Assembly: GCF_014647415.1 (NCBI RefSeq) | Contig: NZ_BMPD01000003.1 | Coordinates: forward strand, 372,001-436,000 | Reading direction: 5' to 3' | Origin: Haloarcula sebkhae | Lineage (GTDB): Archaea > Halobacteriota > Halobacteria > Halobacteriales > Haloarculaceae | DNA: 64,000 nt | Part shown: in pieces, positions 46,834 to 56,342 of the stretch | How positions within the stretch are numbered: position 1 is the stretch's first letter | Layout: each line of letters begins with the position of its first letter | Translations under genes and position numbers: made by a program | The notes under the pieces: generated by a model | Seen by the model: only the letters and a program-made list of their open reading frames with translations | Databases searched by the model: none | Told to the model about the DNA's origin: nothing

Positions 46834-47427
46834 ATGACTACCATCGGGATACCGGGCGGGCGAGATGTCACCGCTTCGCTCGACCGGCCGGCATCGGATA
46901 CCGTCGTTGTCGCGTGCCCGCCACATCCACAGTACGGTGGCTCTCGGTCTGATAGTCGCCTGAAAGCGGTCAGTGACGCGCTGGACCCCGAGATCGGCTG
47001 TCTCCGTTTCGACTACGGCCCATGGGACGAGGGCCGTGGCGAGCAGGCCGACGCCGAGAACGCGCTGGCGTGGGCCGACGAGCGGTACGACGCAGTCGGC
47101 CTGTTTGGCTACAGTTTTGGTGCGGCTGTGGCGCTCTGTGCAGCCGCTGAACACGACACTGCGGCCGACCCCGCGGCCCTGTCAGTGCTTGCCCCACCGG
47201 CCGGAGTAACGGACCATCTCGATGCGACCGCTGCGCTTGACGCCATCGACTGCCCGGTACAGGTCGTAGTCGGGAAACGTGATGAGACAGTTGACTGGGA
47301 ACCGGTCCTCGACCGGGCCACCGAGCTGGGACAGACGGTTGAACGCCTGCCAGCTGACCACCATTTCGTCGGCCAAAGCGGTCGTATCGGCGAGACGGTT
47401 GGGCCGTTCCTCCGCGACCACCTGTAG
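46834..47427 (+). CDS. α/β-hydrolase
   Basis: A 197-residue protein of the α/β-hydrolase fold similar to the PET46/dienelactone-like small group. The nucleophile elbow is GLFGYSFGAAVAL (Ser near 91), acid Asp region VVVGKRDETVDW, and the catalytic His in ADHHFVGQSG. The early motif VVVACPPHPQYGGS is the oxyanion loop typical of this clade. Substrate unknown. Followed by two small membrane-protein genes. Confidence 0.87.
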   Translation: MTTIGIPGGRDVTASLDRPASDTVVVACPPHPQYGGSRSDSRLKAVSDALDPEIGCLRFDYGPWDEGRGEQADAENALAWADERYDAVGLFGYSFGAAVALCAAAEHDTAADPAALSVLAPPAGVTDHLDATAALDAIDCPVQVVVGKRDETVDWEPVLDRATELGQTVERLPADHHFVGQSGRIGETVGPFLRDHL

Positions 47428-47558
47428 CTACTGCGACCACTGTTCAGGGTCCGCAGTCGATTGCTGCCGCTAGTTCAGCACCAAGTGAAAGCATAGCTCA
47501 GGCCACATATGCTGGACAATGTCGAAAGACAGAGGCGCTGTCGACCCGACCTCAAAGT

Positions 47559-47732
47559 ATGGATCGCCCGCTCGCGTTCGCTGCCGTCTCGTTTGTCGCC
47601 ACGCTGGTGACGCTGTTAGTACTGATGCAGACGGCACTCGTCGCGGGCGGGCTGCTCCGGGCACTCGTGCTCGCCTTGGCTGGTGCCATCGGGACGTACT
47701 TCGCCATCCGGTCCGGCGTGCTCAAGTCCTGA
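47559..47732 (+). CDS. Small two-helix membrane micro-protein
   Basis: A 57-residue frame from ATG 47559: MDRPLAFAAVSFVATLVTLL is the first helix and LRALVLALAGAIGTYFAIRS the second, with a basic C-terminus (GVLKS). It is below usual gene-caller cutoffs. The predicted topology and codon use support a real product. Confidence 0.6.
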   Translation: MDRPLAFAAVSFVATLVTLLVLMQTALVAGGLLRALVLALAGAIGTYFAIRSGVLKS

Positions 47733-47766
47733 CCGTCGCCGAACCCGCCCAGGGATACCGAAGGTA

Positions 47767-47776
47767 CATTTATACT
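47767..47776 (+). promoter_or_regulatory. TATA box, promoter of the 63-residue membrane protein gene
   Basis: CATTTATACT, centred about 28 nt before the ATG at 47799, consistent with a leaderless transcript. The flanking DNA is AT-rich up to the start codon. Confidence 0.6.
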
Positions 47777-47798
47777 ATATACCAATAAATAATGATAT

Positions 47799-47990
47799 AT
47801 GTCAACGCGAACCAGAACGGCGGTGTCTCACTCGACACGGCACGGCGTCGTCTCGCTTCTGTGTGGGTTCGTCGCCGGCTACCTGCTGTTCATCGTAATC
47901 GGCTCCAGTCCCGGTGACGCGCTGTTCTCGGCGCTGTCGCTGGCTGTTCTCGTGGCTGCGTGGCGCGTCCTCACGCAGCCGTCACTATAG
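47799..47990 (+). CDS. Small membrane protein, 63 residues
   Basis: Starts [20 protein letters not shown] and has two hydrophobic helices (about 17-38 and 40-58), ending RVLTQPSL. The basic N-terminus contrasts with the acidic average and would stay inside. Unknown function. A well-placed TATA box at 47767 supports it as a real gene. Confidence 0.65.
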   Translation: MSTRTRTAVSHSTRHGVVSLLCGFVAGYLLFIVIGSSPGDALFSALSLAVLVAAWRVLTQPSL

Positions 47991-48067
47991 TCGCGTTGAC
48001 ACTGCGACGGGGTGGCGAACAGTGCGCGCTCCGAAACCGTTTAGACTACGCGGGGTTCACCGTCGGT

Positions 48068-49729
48068 ATGCCGACCGAACCCGAAACGGACTACGACCCG
48101 GAACTGGGTCGGAAGTTCATCTTCGTCACCGGTGGCGTGATGTCTGGCCTGGGGAAAGGCATCACCGCCGCCAGCACAGGTAGATTACTCAAAAACGCCG
48201 GGTTCGACGTTACAGCGGTCAAGATTGACCCGTATCTGAACGTCGACGCCGGTACCATGAATCCCTTCCAGCACGGCGAGGTGTACGTGCTCAAAGACGG
48301 CGGGGAGGTCGACCTCGACCTGGGGAACTACGAGCGGTTCCTCGACATCGACATGACCTTCGACCACAACGTCACCACGGGGAAGACCTACCAGCACGTC
48401 ATCGAGAAGGAGCGATCCGGCGACTACCTCGGTCGCACGGTCCAGATCATCCCGCACATCACCGATGACATCAAGCGCCGCATCCGCGAGGCCGCCGAGG
48501 GCAACGACGTCTGTATCATCGAAGTCGGTGGCACAGTCGGGGACATCGAGGGGATGCCATATCTCGAAGCGCTCCGGCAGTTCGCCCACGAGGAGGACGA
48601 GGATGATATTCTCTTTACCCACGTCACGCTCGTCCCCTACTCGAAAAACGGCGAGCAGAAGACCAAGCCGACCCAACATTCCGTGAAGGAACTGCGCTCT
48701 ATCGGTCTCCAGCCAGACATTCTCGTCGGCCGTTGTTCGGACAAACTCGACATCGACACGAAAGAGAAAATCGCGCTGTTCTGTGACGTGCCGACGGAAG
48801 CAGTCTTCTCGAACCCGGATGTCGACGACATCTATCACGTCCCGCTGATGGTCGAGGAGGAAGGCCTTGATCAGTACGTGATGGAGGAACTCGACATCGC
48901 CTCGGAAGCGCTGCCGGAAGACGAACGGGAGAACCGTTGGCGCGACCTCGTCACCCAGAACACCGAAGGCGAGGTCGAGGTCGCACTCGTCGGTAAGTAC
49001 GACCTCGAAGACGCCTATATGTCCGTCCACGAGGCGCTGAAACACGCCGGCCTTGAGAAAAACGTCGACGTGAACGTCCGATGGGTCAACTCGGAGAAGA
49101 TGAGCGACCACCACGCCGACCGGATGCGCGAGGCCGATGCCATCGTCGTGCCAGGTGGCTTCGGCGCACGGGGCACGGAGGGTAAAATCGAGGCGATTCG
49201 GTACGCCCGCGAGAACGACGTTCCGTTCCTCGGCCTGTGTCTCGGCTTCCAGATGGCTGTCGTCGAGTATGCCCGCAACGTACTGGATCTGGACGACGCC
49301 CACTCGGCGGAACTGGACGAAGACACGCCACACCCCGTCATCGACATCCTCCCCGAGCAGTACGAAATCGAGGACATGGGCGGGACGATGCGGCTGGGTG
49401 CCCACGAGACCGAAATCGACGCGAACACGCTCGCCGCAACGCTGTACGGCGGCGAGTCCTGCACGGAACGGCACCGCCACCGGTACGAGGTCAACCCCGA
49501 GTACATCGACGACCTCGAAGCCGCCGGGCTGAAGTTCTCCGGCCGCGCCGGGAACCGTATGGAGATACTCGAACTCGGACCCGAGGACCACCCCTACTTC
49601 ATCGGGACGCAGTTCCACCCTGAGTTCCGTTCCCGACCGACCCGCGCTAGCCCGCCCTTCGTTGGACTGCTCGAAGCGGTCCTCGGCGACGATCCCCACA
49701 CTGTGACGACTGAGGAGGTGAGCCACTGA
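48068..49729 (+). CDS. pyrG: CTP synthase (glutamine-hydrolysing)
   Basis: Makes CTP from UTP with ammonia from glutamine. The 553-residue protein has the amidoligase domain with [17 protein letters not shown] (about 18-34), [13 protein letters not shown] and [11 protein letters not shown], then a class I glutaminase domain with catalytic Cys in GLCLGFQMA and His/Glu in [12 protein letters not shown] 48068 ([12 protein letters not shown]) is chosen over an in-frame start at 47960. Its stop overlaps guaAb by one nucleotide. Confidence 0.97.
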   Translation: MPTEPETDYDPELGRKFIFVTGGVMSGLGKGITAASTGRLLKNAGFDVTAVKIDPYLNVDAGTMNPFQHGEVYVLKDGGEVDLDLGNYERFLDIDMTFDHNVTTGKTYQHVIEKERSGDYLGRTVQIIPHITDDIKRRIREAAEGNDVCIIEVGGTVGDIEGMPYLEALRQFAHEEDEDDILFTHVTLVPYSKNGEQKTKPTQHSVKELRSIGLQPDILVGRCSDKLDIDTKEKIALFCDVPTEAVFSNPDVDDIYHVPLMVEEEGLDQYVMEELDIASEALPEDERENRWRDLVTQNTEGEVEVALVGKYDLEDAYMSVHEALKHAGLEKNVDVNVRWVNSEKMSDHHADRMREADAIVVPGGFGARGTEGKIEAIRYARENDVPFLGLCLGFQMAVVEYARNVLDLDDAHSAELDEDTPHPVIDILPEQYEIEDMGGTMRLGAHETEIDANTLAATLYGGESCTERHRHRYEVNPEYIDDLEAAGLKFSGRAGNRMEILELGPEDHPYFIGTQFHPEFRSRPTRASPPFVGLLEAVLGDDPHTVTTEEVSH

Positions 49730-50646
49730 TGGTGAACGTCGACGAGTTCATCGAGGAGGCGAAAGCCGAGATTGCGGAGGAAATTGGAGACAAGCACGCC
49801 GTTATTGGACTTTCCGGCGGTGTCGACTCTTCGACGGCCGCCGCGCTGGCCTACGAGGCTATCGGCGACCAGCTCACCGCCGTCTACGTCGACACCGGGC
49901 TGATGCGGAAAGGCGAGACCGACGAGATCCGTGAGACGTTCGATTACATGGACTCGCTGCGTATCGTCGAAGCACAGGACCGCTTCCTCGACGAACTCGA
50001 AGGCGAGACCGACCCCGAGGAGAAGCGCCACATCATCGGCGAGCAGTTCATCCGGGAGTTCGAGACAGTCGCCCGCGAGGTCGACGCCGACTACCTCGTG
50101 CAGGGGACTATCTACCCGGACCGCATCGAGAGCGAGGGGACGATCAAGTCTCACCACAACGTCGGCGGCCTCCCCGAGCGGATCGACTTCGACGGGATCG
50201 TCGAGCCGATGCGGGACCTCTACAAGGACGAGGTCCGCGAGGTCGCCCGCGCGCTCGACCTCGAAGAGATCATCTCCGAGCGGATGCCGTTCCCCGGTCC
50301 GGGACTCGCCGTCCGTATCATCGGCGAGGTCACCGAGGAGAAACTGGAGGTGGCCCGCGAGGCCAACCACGTCGTCGAGGAGGAACTGGAGGAGTACGAG
50401 CCGTGGCAGGCGCTGGCCGCCGTCATCGGCAAGGCCACAGGCGTCAAAGGCGATAACCGCGTCCACGGCTGGGTCGTCGCCGTTCGCTCCGTCGAGAGCC
50501 GGGACGGCATGACCGCCCGTGCACAAGAACTCGACTGGGACACGCTCCAGCGCATGCAGTCGCGCATCACCGGGGCGCACGAGAACGTCGCCCGCGTCGT
50601 CTACGACGTGACCCACAAACCGCCGGCGACCATCGAGTACGAATGA
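49729..50646 (+). CDS. guaAb: GMP synthase, ATP-pyrophosphatase subunit B
   Basis: Activates XMP with ATP for amination to GMP. The 305-residue protein has the PP-loop motif [12 protein letters not shown] (28-39), [14 protein letters not shown] (the C-terminal synthase core) and the dimerisation domain ending KPPATIEYE. As in most archaea the glutaminase is a separate subunit, not seen here. It starts within the pyrG stop codon and its own stop overlaps the next gene by 4 bp, so CTP and GMP synthesis are coupled in one operon. Confidence 0.96.
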   Translation: MVNVDEFIEEAKAEIAEEIGDKHAVIGLSGGVDSSTAAALAYEAIGDQLTAVYVDTGLMRKGETDEIRETFDYMDSLRIVEAQDRFLDELEGETDPEEKRHIIGEQFIREFETVAREVDADYLVQGTIYPDRIESEGTIKSHHNVGGLPERIDFDGIVEPMRDLYKDEVREVARALDLEEIISERMPFPGPGLAVRIIGEVTEEKLEVAREANHVVEEELEEYEPWQALAAVIGKATGVKGDNRVHGWVVAVRSVESRDGMTARAQELDWDTLQRMQSRITGAHENVARVVYDVTHKPPATIEYE

Positions 50647-50954
50647 ACGTCGTTCTCGTCGGCTCGGACCCCAACGGACTCACGGACGCGCTCGAAGCCG
50701 AAGAACACACTGTAACGGTCGCTGACGTGGGCAACCGCCCCGGGCTGGAGGAGGCCGGCATCCACGAAGCGGACGTGTACCTGCTGACCGAGATGTCACA
50801 GGCCACCTCGATCGCTGTCGCCAAGGACCTCAACCCCGACCTCCGGGTCGTCGTCTACGCAGAGGGCTCCCTGCCCGACTTCGCCAGCCGACAGACGGAC
50901 CTCGTCGTCGACCCGGGCCTACTCGGTTCCGACGCGGTCGCCGAGGAACTGTAG
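50643..50954 (+). CDS. Small Rossmann-like (TrkA-N-like) protein
   Basis: A 103-residue protein: [20 protein letters not shown] at the N-terminus looks like the first βαβ unit of a nucleotide-binding Rossmann fold, followed by [21 protein letters not shown] and [12 protein letters not shown]. It resembles half a TrkA-N domain. Its ATG overlaps the guaAb stop by 4 bp. I recall a haloarchaeal DUF in this position after GMP synthase; the role is unknown. Confidence 0.75.
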   Translation: MNVVLVGSDPNGLTDALEAEEHTVTVADVGNRPGLEEAGIHEADVYLLTEMSQATSIAVAKDLNPDLRVVVYAEGSLPDFASRQTDLVVDPGLLGSDAVAEEL

Positions 50955-50981
50955 CGCAGTCCCGCGTCTTCCGGCGCTTGT

Positions 50982-51656
50982 TCACACCGTCGCCGCGAGG
51001 CGGTCCAGACGCTCCGAGCCGTTTTTTTCGAAGGGAACGCCGTGGCCCGGGACCGCGACCTCGAAGTCGGGCGCACGCTCGACGAACTCACTGATACTCC
51101 GGGTGACGGCGTCAGTGTCGTAACTCATAAGCCATGGCGAGGGCTCGAAGCGGCCGCCGTCCTCACGGACGATATCGCCCAGCAGTCCCAGCGACAGTTC
51201 CTCGCTGACGTAGCAGACGTGGCCCGGCGTGTGGCCGGGGGTGTGATAGGCCGTGAAACTGCCGACGGTATCGCCGTCGGCCAGGGGGACAACGTCGTTG
51301 TCCGGTGTGTCGACGAACGGTGAGACAAGTCGCTGGAACGCACCCTTGTGATTGCCCAGCGGCGGCGCTTGCTCACCGGTGACCAGCGGTGCGTCCCGCT
51401 CCCCGACATAGACGGTCACGTCGATACCGTCGAAGGCCGTCAGTCCGCCGACGTGGTCGAGATCGAAGTGCGTAAGGAGGATTCGGTCAAGATCCCGGAG
51501 TTCGTAGCCGGCATCGCTCAGGCCGGCGATGAGTCCGTTGCCGTGCCAGGGTAGCCCTGTGTCCACGAGCGTGAGCGCGCCGTCGTCGTCGACGAGCGTC
51601 GCGTTGACGCCCGTGAGATCGTACCACCAGATATCATCGGAGAGCGCCGCGACCAT
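50982..51656 (-). CDS. Metallo-β-lactamase fold hydrolase
   Basis: A 224-residue protein with the MBL signature THFDLDHVGG, where the usual HxHxDH reads HxDxDH. Further metal-ligand regions are YHTPGHTPGHVCY, LGDIV, and the last His in VPGHGVPF. Substrates are typically thioesters or lactones, but cannot be named. The start at 51656 (MVAALSDDIWWYD) is favoured; a frame extends to 51695. It is convergent with the guaAb operon. Confidence 0.88.
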   Translation of the reverse strand: MVAALSDDIWWYDLTGVNATLVDDDGALTLVDTGLPWHGNGLIAGLSDAGYELRDLDRILLTHFDLDHVGGLTAFDGIDVTVYVGERDAPLVTGEQAPPLGNHKGAFQRLVSPFVDTPDNDVVPLADGDTVGSFTAYHTPGHTPGHVCYVSEELSLGLLGDIVREDGGRFEPSPWLMSYDTDAVTRSISEFVERAPDFEVAVPGHGVPFEKNGSERLDRLAATV

Positions 51657-51732
51657 ACCCGGGATTGGAACGGCGATTCCTAAACCCTTGGTCACGACGT
51701 TGTGTGGCCACAGCTCCGGTCGGCCGTGACAC

Positions 51733-52557
51733 TCAGAACGGTAACTGCGACCGGACGAACTGCACGCCGGTTTTGACCTTCGACGGATCTCGAATCCGTT
51801 CCATCTCAGCGTCCGTTAGCTCGAAATCGAAGACGGCCATGTTCGCTTCCAGATGCTCGCGGCTGGACGCCTTCGGAATCGCGGCCACGCCGTCCTGCTG
51901 GAGGACCCACCGGAGCGCGACCTGCGCCGAGGACTTCCCGTACTTGTTTCCGATCTGGACGAGCGCGGGGTCGTCGAGGACGCCGCCGCGGGCCAGCGGG
52001 CTGTAGGCGGTCAGGAGCACGTCGTGAATGCGACAGTAGTCCAGTAGTTTCCGCTGGTCCCAGTAGGGGTGGTACTGCACTTGGTCAGTGAAGATCGGAG
52101 CTGACGAGATGTCCCGTGCCTCGTCCAGCAGCGCCGGTGAGAAGTTGCTGACGCCGATGTGGCGGACCAGCCCCTCTTCGACGAGGTCGTTCATCGCCCC
52201 GAGCGTCTCCGACAGCGACGCCATCCACGGGGTGTTGGGCCAGTGGATGAGTAGGAGGTTCAGATAGTCCGTTCCCAGTTTGTTCAGGCTCTCCCGCGTC
52301 GACCGCCGGACACTACGCTCGTCGCGGTTGGACCCGTCGAGTTTCGTCGTCAGGAACACATCCTCGCGGTCGACCGCGGCGGCGTCCATCCCCAGCCCGA
52401 CCTGCCGCTCGTTGCCGTAGGCCTGTGCGGTGTCGATGTGCCGATAGCCCATCTCCAGAGCCGTCTCGACAGTCTCACGGCAGGTTTGGCCAGTGAGCTG
52501 CCACGTTCCCAGGCCGAGTGCGGGGACCGACGTTCCCTGGATCTGAATCTCGTCCAT
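51733..52557 (-). CDS. Aldo/keto reductase
   Basis: A 274-residue NAD(P)H-dependent oxidoreductase with a TIM-barrel. The catalytic tetrad is visible: Asp/Tyr in HIDTAQAYGNE, Lys in TTKLDG, His in LLIHWPN; the cofactor site is SNFSPALL and IPKASSREHLEANM. It resembles the 2,5-diketo-gluconate reductase-like AKR group. ATG 52557 (MDEIQIQGTS) is chosen over a GTG six codons upstream. Confidence 0.92.
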   Translation of the reverse strand: MDEIQIQGTSVPALGLGTWQLTGQTCRETVETALEMGYRHIDTAQAYGNERQVGLGMDAAAVDREDVFLTTKLDGSNRDERSVRRSTRESLNKLGTDYLNLLLIHWPNTPWMASLSETLGAMNDLVEEGLVRHIGVSNFSPALLDEARDISSAPIFTDQVQYHPYWDQRKLLDYCRIHDVLLTAYSPLARGGVLDDPALVQIGNKYGKSSAQVALRWVLQQDGVAAIPKASSREHLEANMAVFDFELTDAEMERIRDPSKVKTGVQFVRSQLPF

Positions 52558-52810
52558 ATTCTCCGTTTGCGTCACACCGGTAAAACGTCGGTGTCACTCT
52601 GACGACTCGGCGTGGGTGAGAGTTCAGGGGTATGTCGCGGCTACTGGCGGGAGCCGTCGATGTATGTCATGAACAATTTCTAGGTATTAAGCGCACTTCC
52701 GATCTAGCTGCAATGTCTCGCTGGAGACAGGAGAGAGGCAATGAACCAACAGTATCCACGACGGCGGTCCGTATCGGCGGACGAACAGCCCGGGAGGGGA
52801 GGCGTCACAG
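52558..52810. other. Intergenic region before the PLAT-like gene
   Basis: A 253-bp gap. A 60-codon frame from 52632 and shorter ones inside it are Arg-rich and unlike halophilic protein. I see no repeat, hairpin or RNA gene; the run to the next start is GC-rich (GGGAGGGGAGG) with no clear TATA box. Confidence 0.5.
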
Positions 52811-53320
52811 ATGAGTGAACTGGCCGGTGTCTTCGTCTCGTTGACGACCGGGTCCGGCAGACACGAGGGAACCGACGATCACGTGTACCTCGGCGTCTGT
52901 GGCACGGTCGGCGGCCGCGAGTTCGCCCTCAATGTGGAAAACTTCGACGACTGGGAGGAAGGGAGCGTCGTGACCTACTCCTTCGGACAGTACGCGAACT
53001 TCTACGGCGGGAAGGACCCGCGAACCGCGGCTGACCAGCTCGACCGGATGACGATTTGCCTGCCGAACATAACGCACGTCTATCTCCGCAAACAGGGAGA
53101 CCGGACGACATCGGGGGACGATTACTGGGAGCTAGAGGAGTGCCACGTCAACCTCCATTCACAGTCCTCGACCCGGCAGTTCGTCTCGACCGGGACGGCG
53201 CGGCTCGGAAACGAATACGGACACAAAATCTGGCTGGCCGAGACGTTTCATCAGGGAACGTATCGGGACGCGCGGCTCCCCGCGGATGGGGCTGCGGAGT
53301 GCGAACGTCAGCGGGAGTGA
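52811..53320 (+). CDS. PLAT/LH2-like domain protein
   Basis: A 169-residue soluble protein. Residues 5-60 (VFVSLTTGSGRHEGTDDHVYL, VGGREFALNVENFDD, EEGSVVTYSFG) match the β-sandwich pattern of PLAT/LH2 domains: VxVxTG near the start, GTDxxVY, and an F/W-x-x-G turn before a β-strand. The second half (CHVNLHSQSSTRQFVSTG, HKIWLAETFHQGTY) may complete the sandwich. PLAT domains bind lipids or partner proteins. The assignment is pattern-based and moderate. Confidence 0.6.
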   Translation: MSELAGVFVSLTTGSGRHEGTDDHVYLGVCGTVGGREFALNVENFDDWEEGSVVTYSFGQYANFYGGKDPRTAADQLDRMTICLPNITHVYLRKQGDRTTSGDDYWELEECHVNLHSQSSTRQFVSTGTARLGNEYGHKIWLAETFHQGTYRDARLPADGAAECERQRE

Positions 53321-53424
53321 ATCGCCTCAAATAAACGGATAGCAATCAGGCCCGCCATACTGTCAAAACGCCAACAGGGCGTTTTTCGACGCAGGCACGA
53401 GCAGCCAGGGACCTGTGGCGGTGC

Positions 53425-54390
53425 CTACTTCTCTAGGATCGTTCCGCCCGAACCGACCGCGATGTCGGTGCCGCCGCGGACGACGGCCTTCAGGTTCTCG
53501 CCGGCAGGCGTCTCCTCCTGAGTCCAGTCGCCACCGCCGAGGGCGTACACCTTGCCGCCACCACCGACCGTGTAGCCGGTGCTGTCGTCGTCGGTGACCT
53601 CGATGTCGCGCAGGCCAGCGTCGCCAGTGTCGGTCGGTGTCCACTCGGAGCCGTTCCAGTGGAATATCATGCCGCCACCGCCGGAGACCCACACGTCGTC
53701 CGGGCCGTCGGAGTCGACGCCGTAGAAGTTGACGTTGGCGTCGGCGAGGCCGATCTTGTTCCACGTCGCGCCGTCATCAGTGACGAAGACGCTCTTGTTC
53801 CCGTCGACGATGTGGCCCGAGCGGACGCCGTGGAAGTCGACGGCGTTGATGGCTGACCCGGACCCGGGCGTGGTGTAGTCCCACGTCTCGCTCGCGCCGT
53901 TCTCGAAGCTGTAGTACATCTTCCCGGAGTCGCCGGCGACGTAGACGTTTGCTTCGCCGGCGGTGCCGGTCACGGACACGTCGTTGAAGTTGTTGGTGAC
54001 GTCCATCGGGGCGCTGTGGTCGGTGAGCACGCCCGACTCAACGTCGTACTCGCCGATAGCGCCAGACGCGCCGACGAACCAGAGGGCCTTGCCGTCGTCG
54101 GTCACGTCGGCCCCGTAGAGGCTGTTTCCGTTGCCGGTCGGACCGCCGCCGATGACCTTCTGCCAGCCCGTGCTGGTTCGTTCGAGGACGATACCGCCAC
54201 CCGCCACCGCGTACGCACCGGCGGCCGTGTATTCGACGTCGTGGAGGGTGTTCCCGGTCGGAGACTCGACGGACTCCCAGGGATCGGCCGCCGCAACTGT
54301 CCCGGAGAGGGCCGTTCCACCCAGTGCGGCTGCAGCTGTCGCGCCGATACCCTTGAGTACGCCGCGTCGTGTCGCGTTGCGATCGGACAT
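53425..54390 (-). CDS. Tat-exported β-propeller protein
   Basis: A 321-residue exported protein. The N-terminus ATRRGVLKGIGATAAAALGG is a Tat signal with twin Arg, cleaved near AAADPW. Six or seven repeats of about 40 residues follow, each with a Y/F-V-A/G-G...W/Y pattern (for example GADVTDDGKALWFVGASGAI, YGVDSDGPDDVWVSGGGG), resembling the Ycf48/BNR propeller. No catalytic residues are seen. Start MSDRNATRRGVL at 54390 is preferred to an ATG eleven codons upstream. Its role outside the membrane is unknown. Confidence 0.82.
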   Translation of the reverse strand: MSDRNATRRGVLKGIGATAAAALGGTALSGTVAAADPWESVESPTGNTLHDVEYTAAGAYAVAGGGIVLERTSTGWQKVIGGGPTGNGNSLYGADVTDDGKALWFVGASGAIGEYDVESGVLTDHSAPMDVTNNFNDVSVTGTAGEANVYVAGDSGKMYYSFENGASETWDYTTPGSGSAINAVDFHGVRSGHIVDGNKSVFVTDDGATWNKIGLADANVNFYGVDSDGPDDVWVSGGGGMIFHWNGSEWTPTDTGDAGLRDIEVTDDDSTGYTVGGGGKVYALGGGDWTQEETPAGENLKAVVRGGTDIAVGSGGTILEK

Positions 54391-54596
54391 GACACCCGAG
54401 CCTGTGGACTGCCTCCACTTCAATGGGGGACGCAGTTAACGACCTTTTACGGCGATTTAACCGTTTAAACGACCGATATTCGGGAGAATAGCCCGCTGGC
54501 TGTAGAAAAATTGGCGGCCCGGAACGAACCGGCAAAATATCACGTTAATCGGGTAAACGGACACAAGACTGATAACACGAATCCGCCGGCTGTGGG

Positions 54597-55574
54597 TCAG
54601 GACAGTTCAGCGACGAGGGACGGGGCTTCCGCCGTAATGATCTCGTCGATAGCGACACGGGCCGCCGCCGGGTCCGCGGGCAGGCAGAACACCGGCGTCC
54701 CGTCGGCGATACCAGCCGTTGCGCGGACGGTGATAACACCGGCCCCCTGTTGTTCGAAAAGGAGGCCCCGGTACACCTCCTCGAATCCCGGCAGGGCTTT
54801 CTCGAACAGCGGGTGGACCGCTTCGAGAGTCTGCTCCGTCGGAGCAACACCGAGACCGCCCGCGGTGACGACGACCTCCACGTCGTCACGCCCGACCAGT
54901 CTGTCGACGGCCTCCTGAATGCCGTCGTAGTCCCCTCGAAGCCGTTCGCGAGCCGTGACCGTCTGGCCGGTCGCTTCGAGTGCTGTCTCCACCGCCTCGC
55001 CCGTCGGGTCTCCTTCCTCCGTCGCCGTCCCGACCGTGACGACGGCGGCGGCAACCGACTGTTCTTGCGACATGTCGTCCTGCGCGACTGTCTCTGCTGT
55101 CGTTTCATCCGTTGTCTGAACCGCTGCTTCCTGCGGTGTATCCGCCGGTTCGGTCGGTGCCTGTGGCTCAGAGAGAGGGTCCTGATGTGGGGCCTCATCA
55201 GACTCCTGTGTCGCCTTATCAACTCCCCCAGTGTTCTGTGTTTCATCCGCTGGCTGGCTGTCTGTACTTTGGTTCGTCGCCTCGTCGATTCTTTGTGCGA
55301 CGGAGTCGTCGGTTTCGGACTCTGATGTGTGTCCCTCACTGCCCTCCGCAGTATCATCCGCCGCAGAAGTCTCCGTTCTGTCACCCTCACTTGCTGCTCT
55401 ATCGTCGTTTTCCGGTGCTGTGTCCGCTGCTTCGGTTGGCTCTGAAGTGGTGGCCTCGGAGTCGGTATCGACTGCCGCGGATTCCTCGTCGTCCCCCGTC
55501 TCGCCTTCGTCTGTCTCGTCGTCTTCCCCGTCAGTCGGACCTCGGCGTGTGTCACGGGACTGGAAATCCACCAT
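54597..55574 (-). CDS. moaB: Molybdenum cofactor biosynthesis protein MoaB with acidic N-terminal extension
   Basis: Adenylates molybdopterin before molybdate insertion. The C-terminal 160 residues match MoaB: VVTVGTATEEGDPTGEAV, VVVTAGGLGVAPTEQTLEAV, ALPGFEEVYRG and VFCLPADPAAARVAI. The core TGGTG-like loop reads AGGLG. Residues 1-165 are a disordered acidic extension (Asp/Glu/Thr/Gln) starting MVDFQSRDTRRGP, a haloarchaeal trait. It could partner with SAMP1 (MoaD) 31 kb away. Confidence 0.88.
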   Translation of the reverse strand: MVDFQSRDTRRGPTDGEDDETDEGETGDDEESAAVDTDSEATTSEPTEAADTAPENDDRAASEGDRTETSAADDTAEGSEGHTSESETDDSVAQRIDEATNQSTDSQPADETQNTGGVDKATQESDEAPHQDPLSEPQAPTEPADTPQEAAVQTTDETTAETVAQDDMSQEQSVAAAVVTVGTATEEGDPTGEAVETALEATGQTVTARERLRGDYDGIQEAVDRLVGRDDVEVVVTAGGLGVAPTEQTLEAVHPLFEKALPGFEEVYRGLLFEQQGAGVITVRATAGIADGTPVFCLPADPAAARVAIDEIITAEAPSLVAELS

Positions 55575-55655
55575 ACTATCCCATCGGTTGCGGTGGATAA
55601 ATACCCTGATGACCGTTTGCGTAACCGCAACCTGTATAATATCTGAAACCGACAG

Positions 55656-55665
55656 TATTAAAATA
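55656..55665 (+). promoter_or_regulatory. TATA box of the small zinc-finger gene
   Basis: TATTAAAATA, centred 27 nt before the ATG at 55687, the standard haloarchaeal distance for a leaderless mRNA. It supports the small gene downstream. Confidence 0.65.
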
Positions 55666-55686
55666 TGGCAAGAAGAACAAAAATGT

Positions 55687-55851
55687 ATGAATGGGAGATA
55701 CCACGTCGTCTGCCACGAGTGTGCGTTTGAGGGACTGTACGAAGACTCGTCAGTCGCAGAGGGACAGCGGGACGCACACGCTTCCAACAGCGGCCATCGG
55801 ATGAGCCTGCGTGACATCTCACGCCAGAAAGCCCCCGGTCTATCGCAGTAG
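55687..55851 (+). CDS. Small zinc-finger protein
   Basis: A 54-residue protein starting MNGRYHVVCHECAFEGLYED. A CxxC pair (9-12) plus two downstream His (DAHASNSGHRMSL, spaced HX6H) make a C2H2-like finger common in haloarchaeal micro-proteins. The TATA box 27 nt upstream fits a leaderless mRNA. It is divergent from moaB with 112 bp between starts. Unknown partner. Confidence 0.72.
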   Translation: MNGRYHVVCHECAFEGLYEDSSVAEGQRDAHASNSGHRMSLRDISRQKAPGLSQ

Positions 55852-55979
55852 CGGGACCGTTAGCGTTTTGCGCTCGCTTGCCTGACTCCGAGATATGCAG
55901 CCACGTTGTTCCGTCGGTATTACTGAAGGTCGTCCCATCGTGACGCACCATCCGAGCGGGCGCGACGGGGGGCGTGTCG

Positions 55980-56300
55980 ATGGCTGATGACGAGTCCGGC
56001 TACGTCCACCGTCCTGACACGGAGCCACAGTCCGCAGACACCCCTCGTACGGACAGCGAGACAGGCACGGAAGCTGCCGACGGTCCCGAGTTCGGAACGA
56101 GCGGCTGGATTCTGGTTGGAATGATCGGCGTGGCGTTCCTCTTCGTTCCTGGCGCGATTTTGCTCTTGCCGTCCGCCCAGAGCGTTATCAGTAGCTTCGG
56201 TCTCACGCTCCGGGACGCCTATCTCACGCTCCCGCTCGTTCCGGCGTTCGTACTTGGTGCCCTCGCCGTGTGGTCTGCGGTTCGTTCGCAGTCGAAGTGA
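55980..56300 (+). CDS. Two-helix membrane protein
   Basis: A 106-residue protein: an acidic, disordered N-terminus (about 1-40) then two membrane helices (GWILVGMIGVAFLFVPGAIL and LPLVPAFVLGALAVW). It precedes a histidine kinase gene by 42 bp on the same strand and may be co-transcribed with it. A GTG two codons upstream (55974) is an alternative start. Confidence 0.68.
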   Translation: MADDESGYVHRPDTEPQSADTPRTDSETGTEAADGPEFGTSGWILVGMIGVAFLFVPGAILLLPSAQSVISSFGLTLRDAYLTLPLVPAFVLGALAVWSAVRSQSK

Positions 56301-56342
56301 CCGAGAATAGTTATATCAGGGACGCCATTACTACGCTACTGA

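Noticed and set aside
48185..49726. 513-codon open frame opposite pyrG
   Set aside because: Antisense shadow of pyrG; composition is not halophilic protein and there is no promoter or start context.
52632..52814. 60-codon frame before the PLAT-like gene
   Set aside because: Arg-rich, no recognisable fold, probably intergenic noise.
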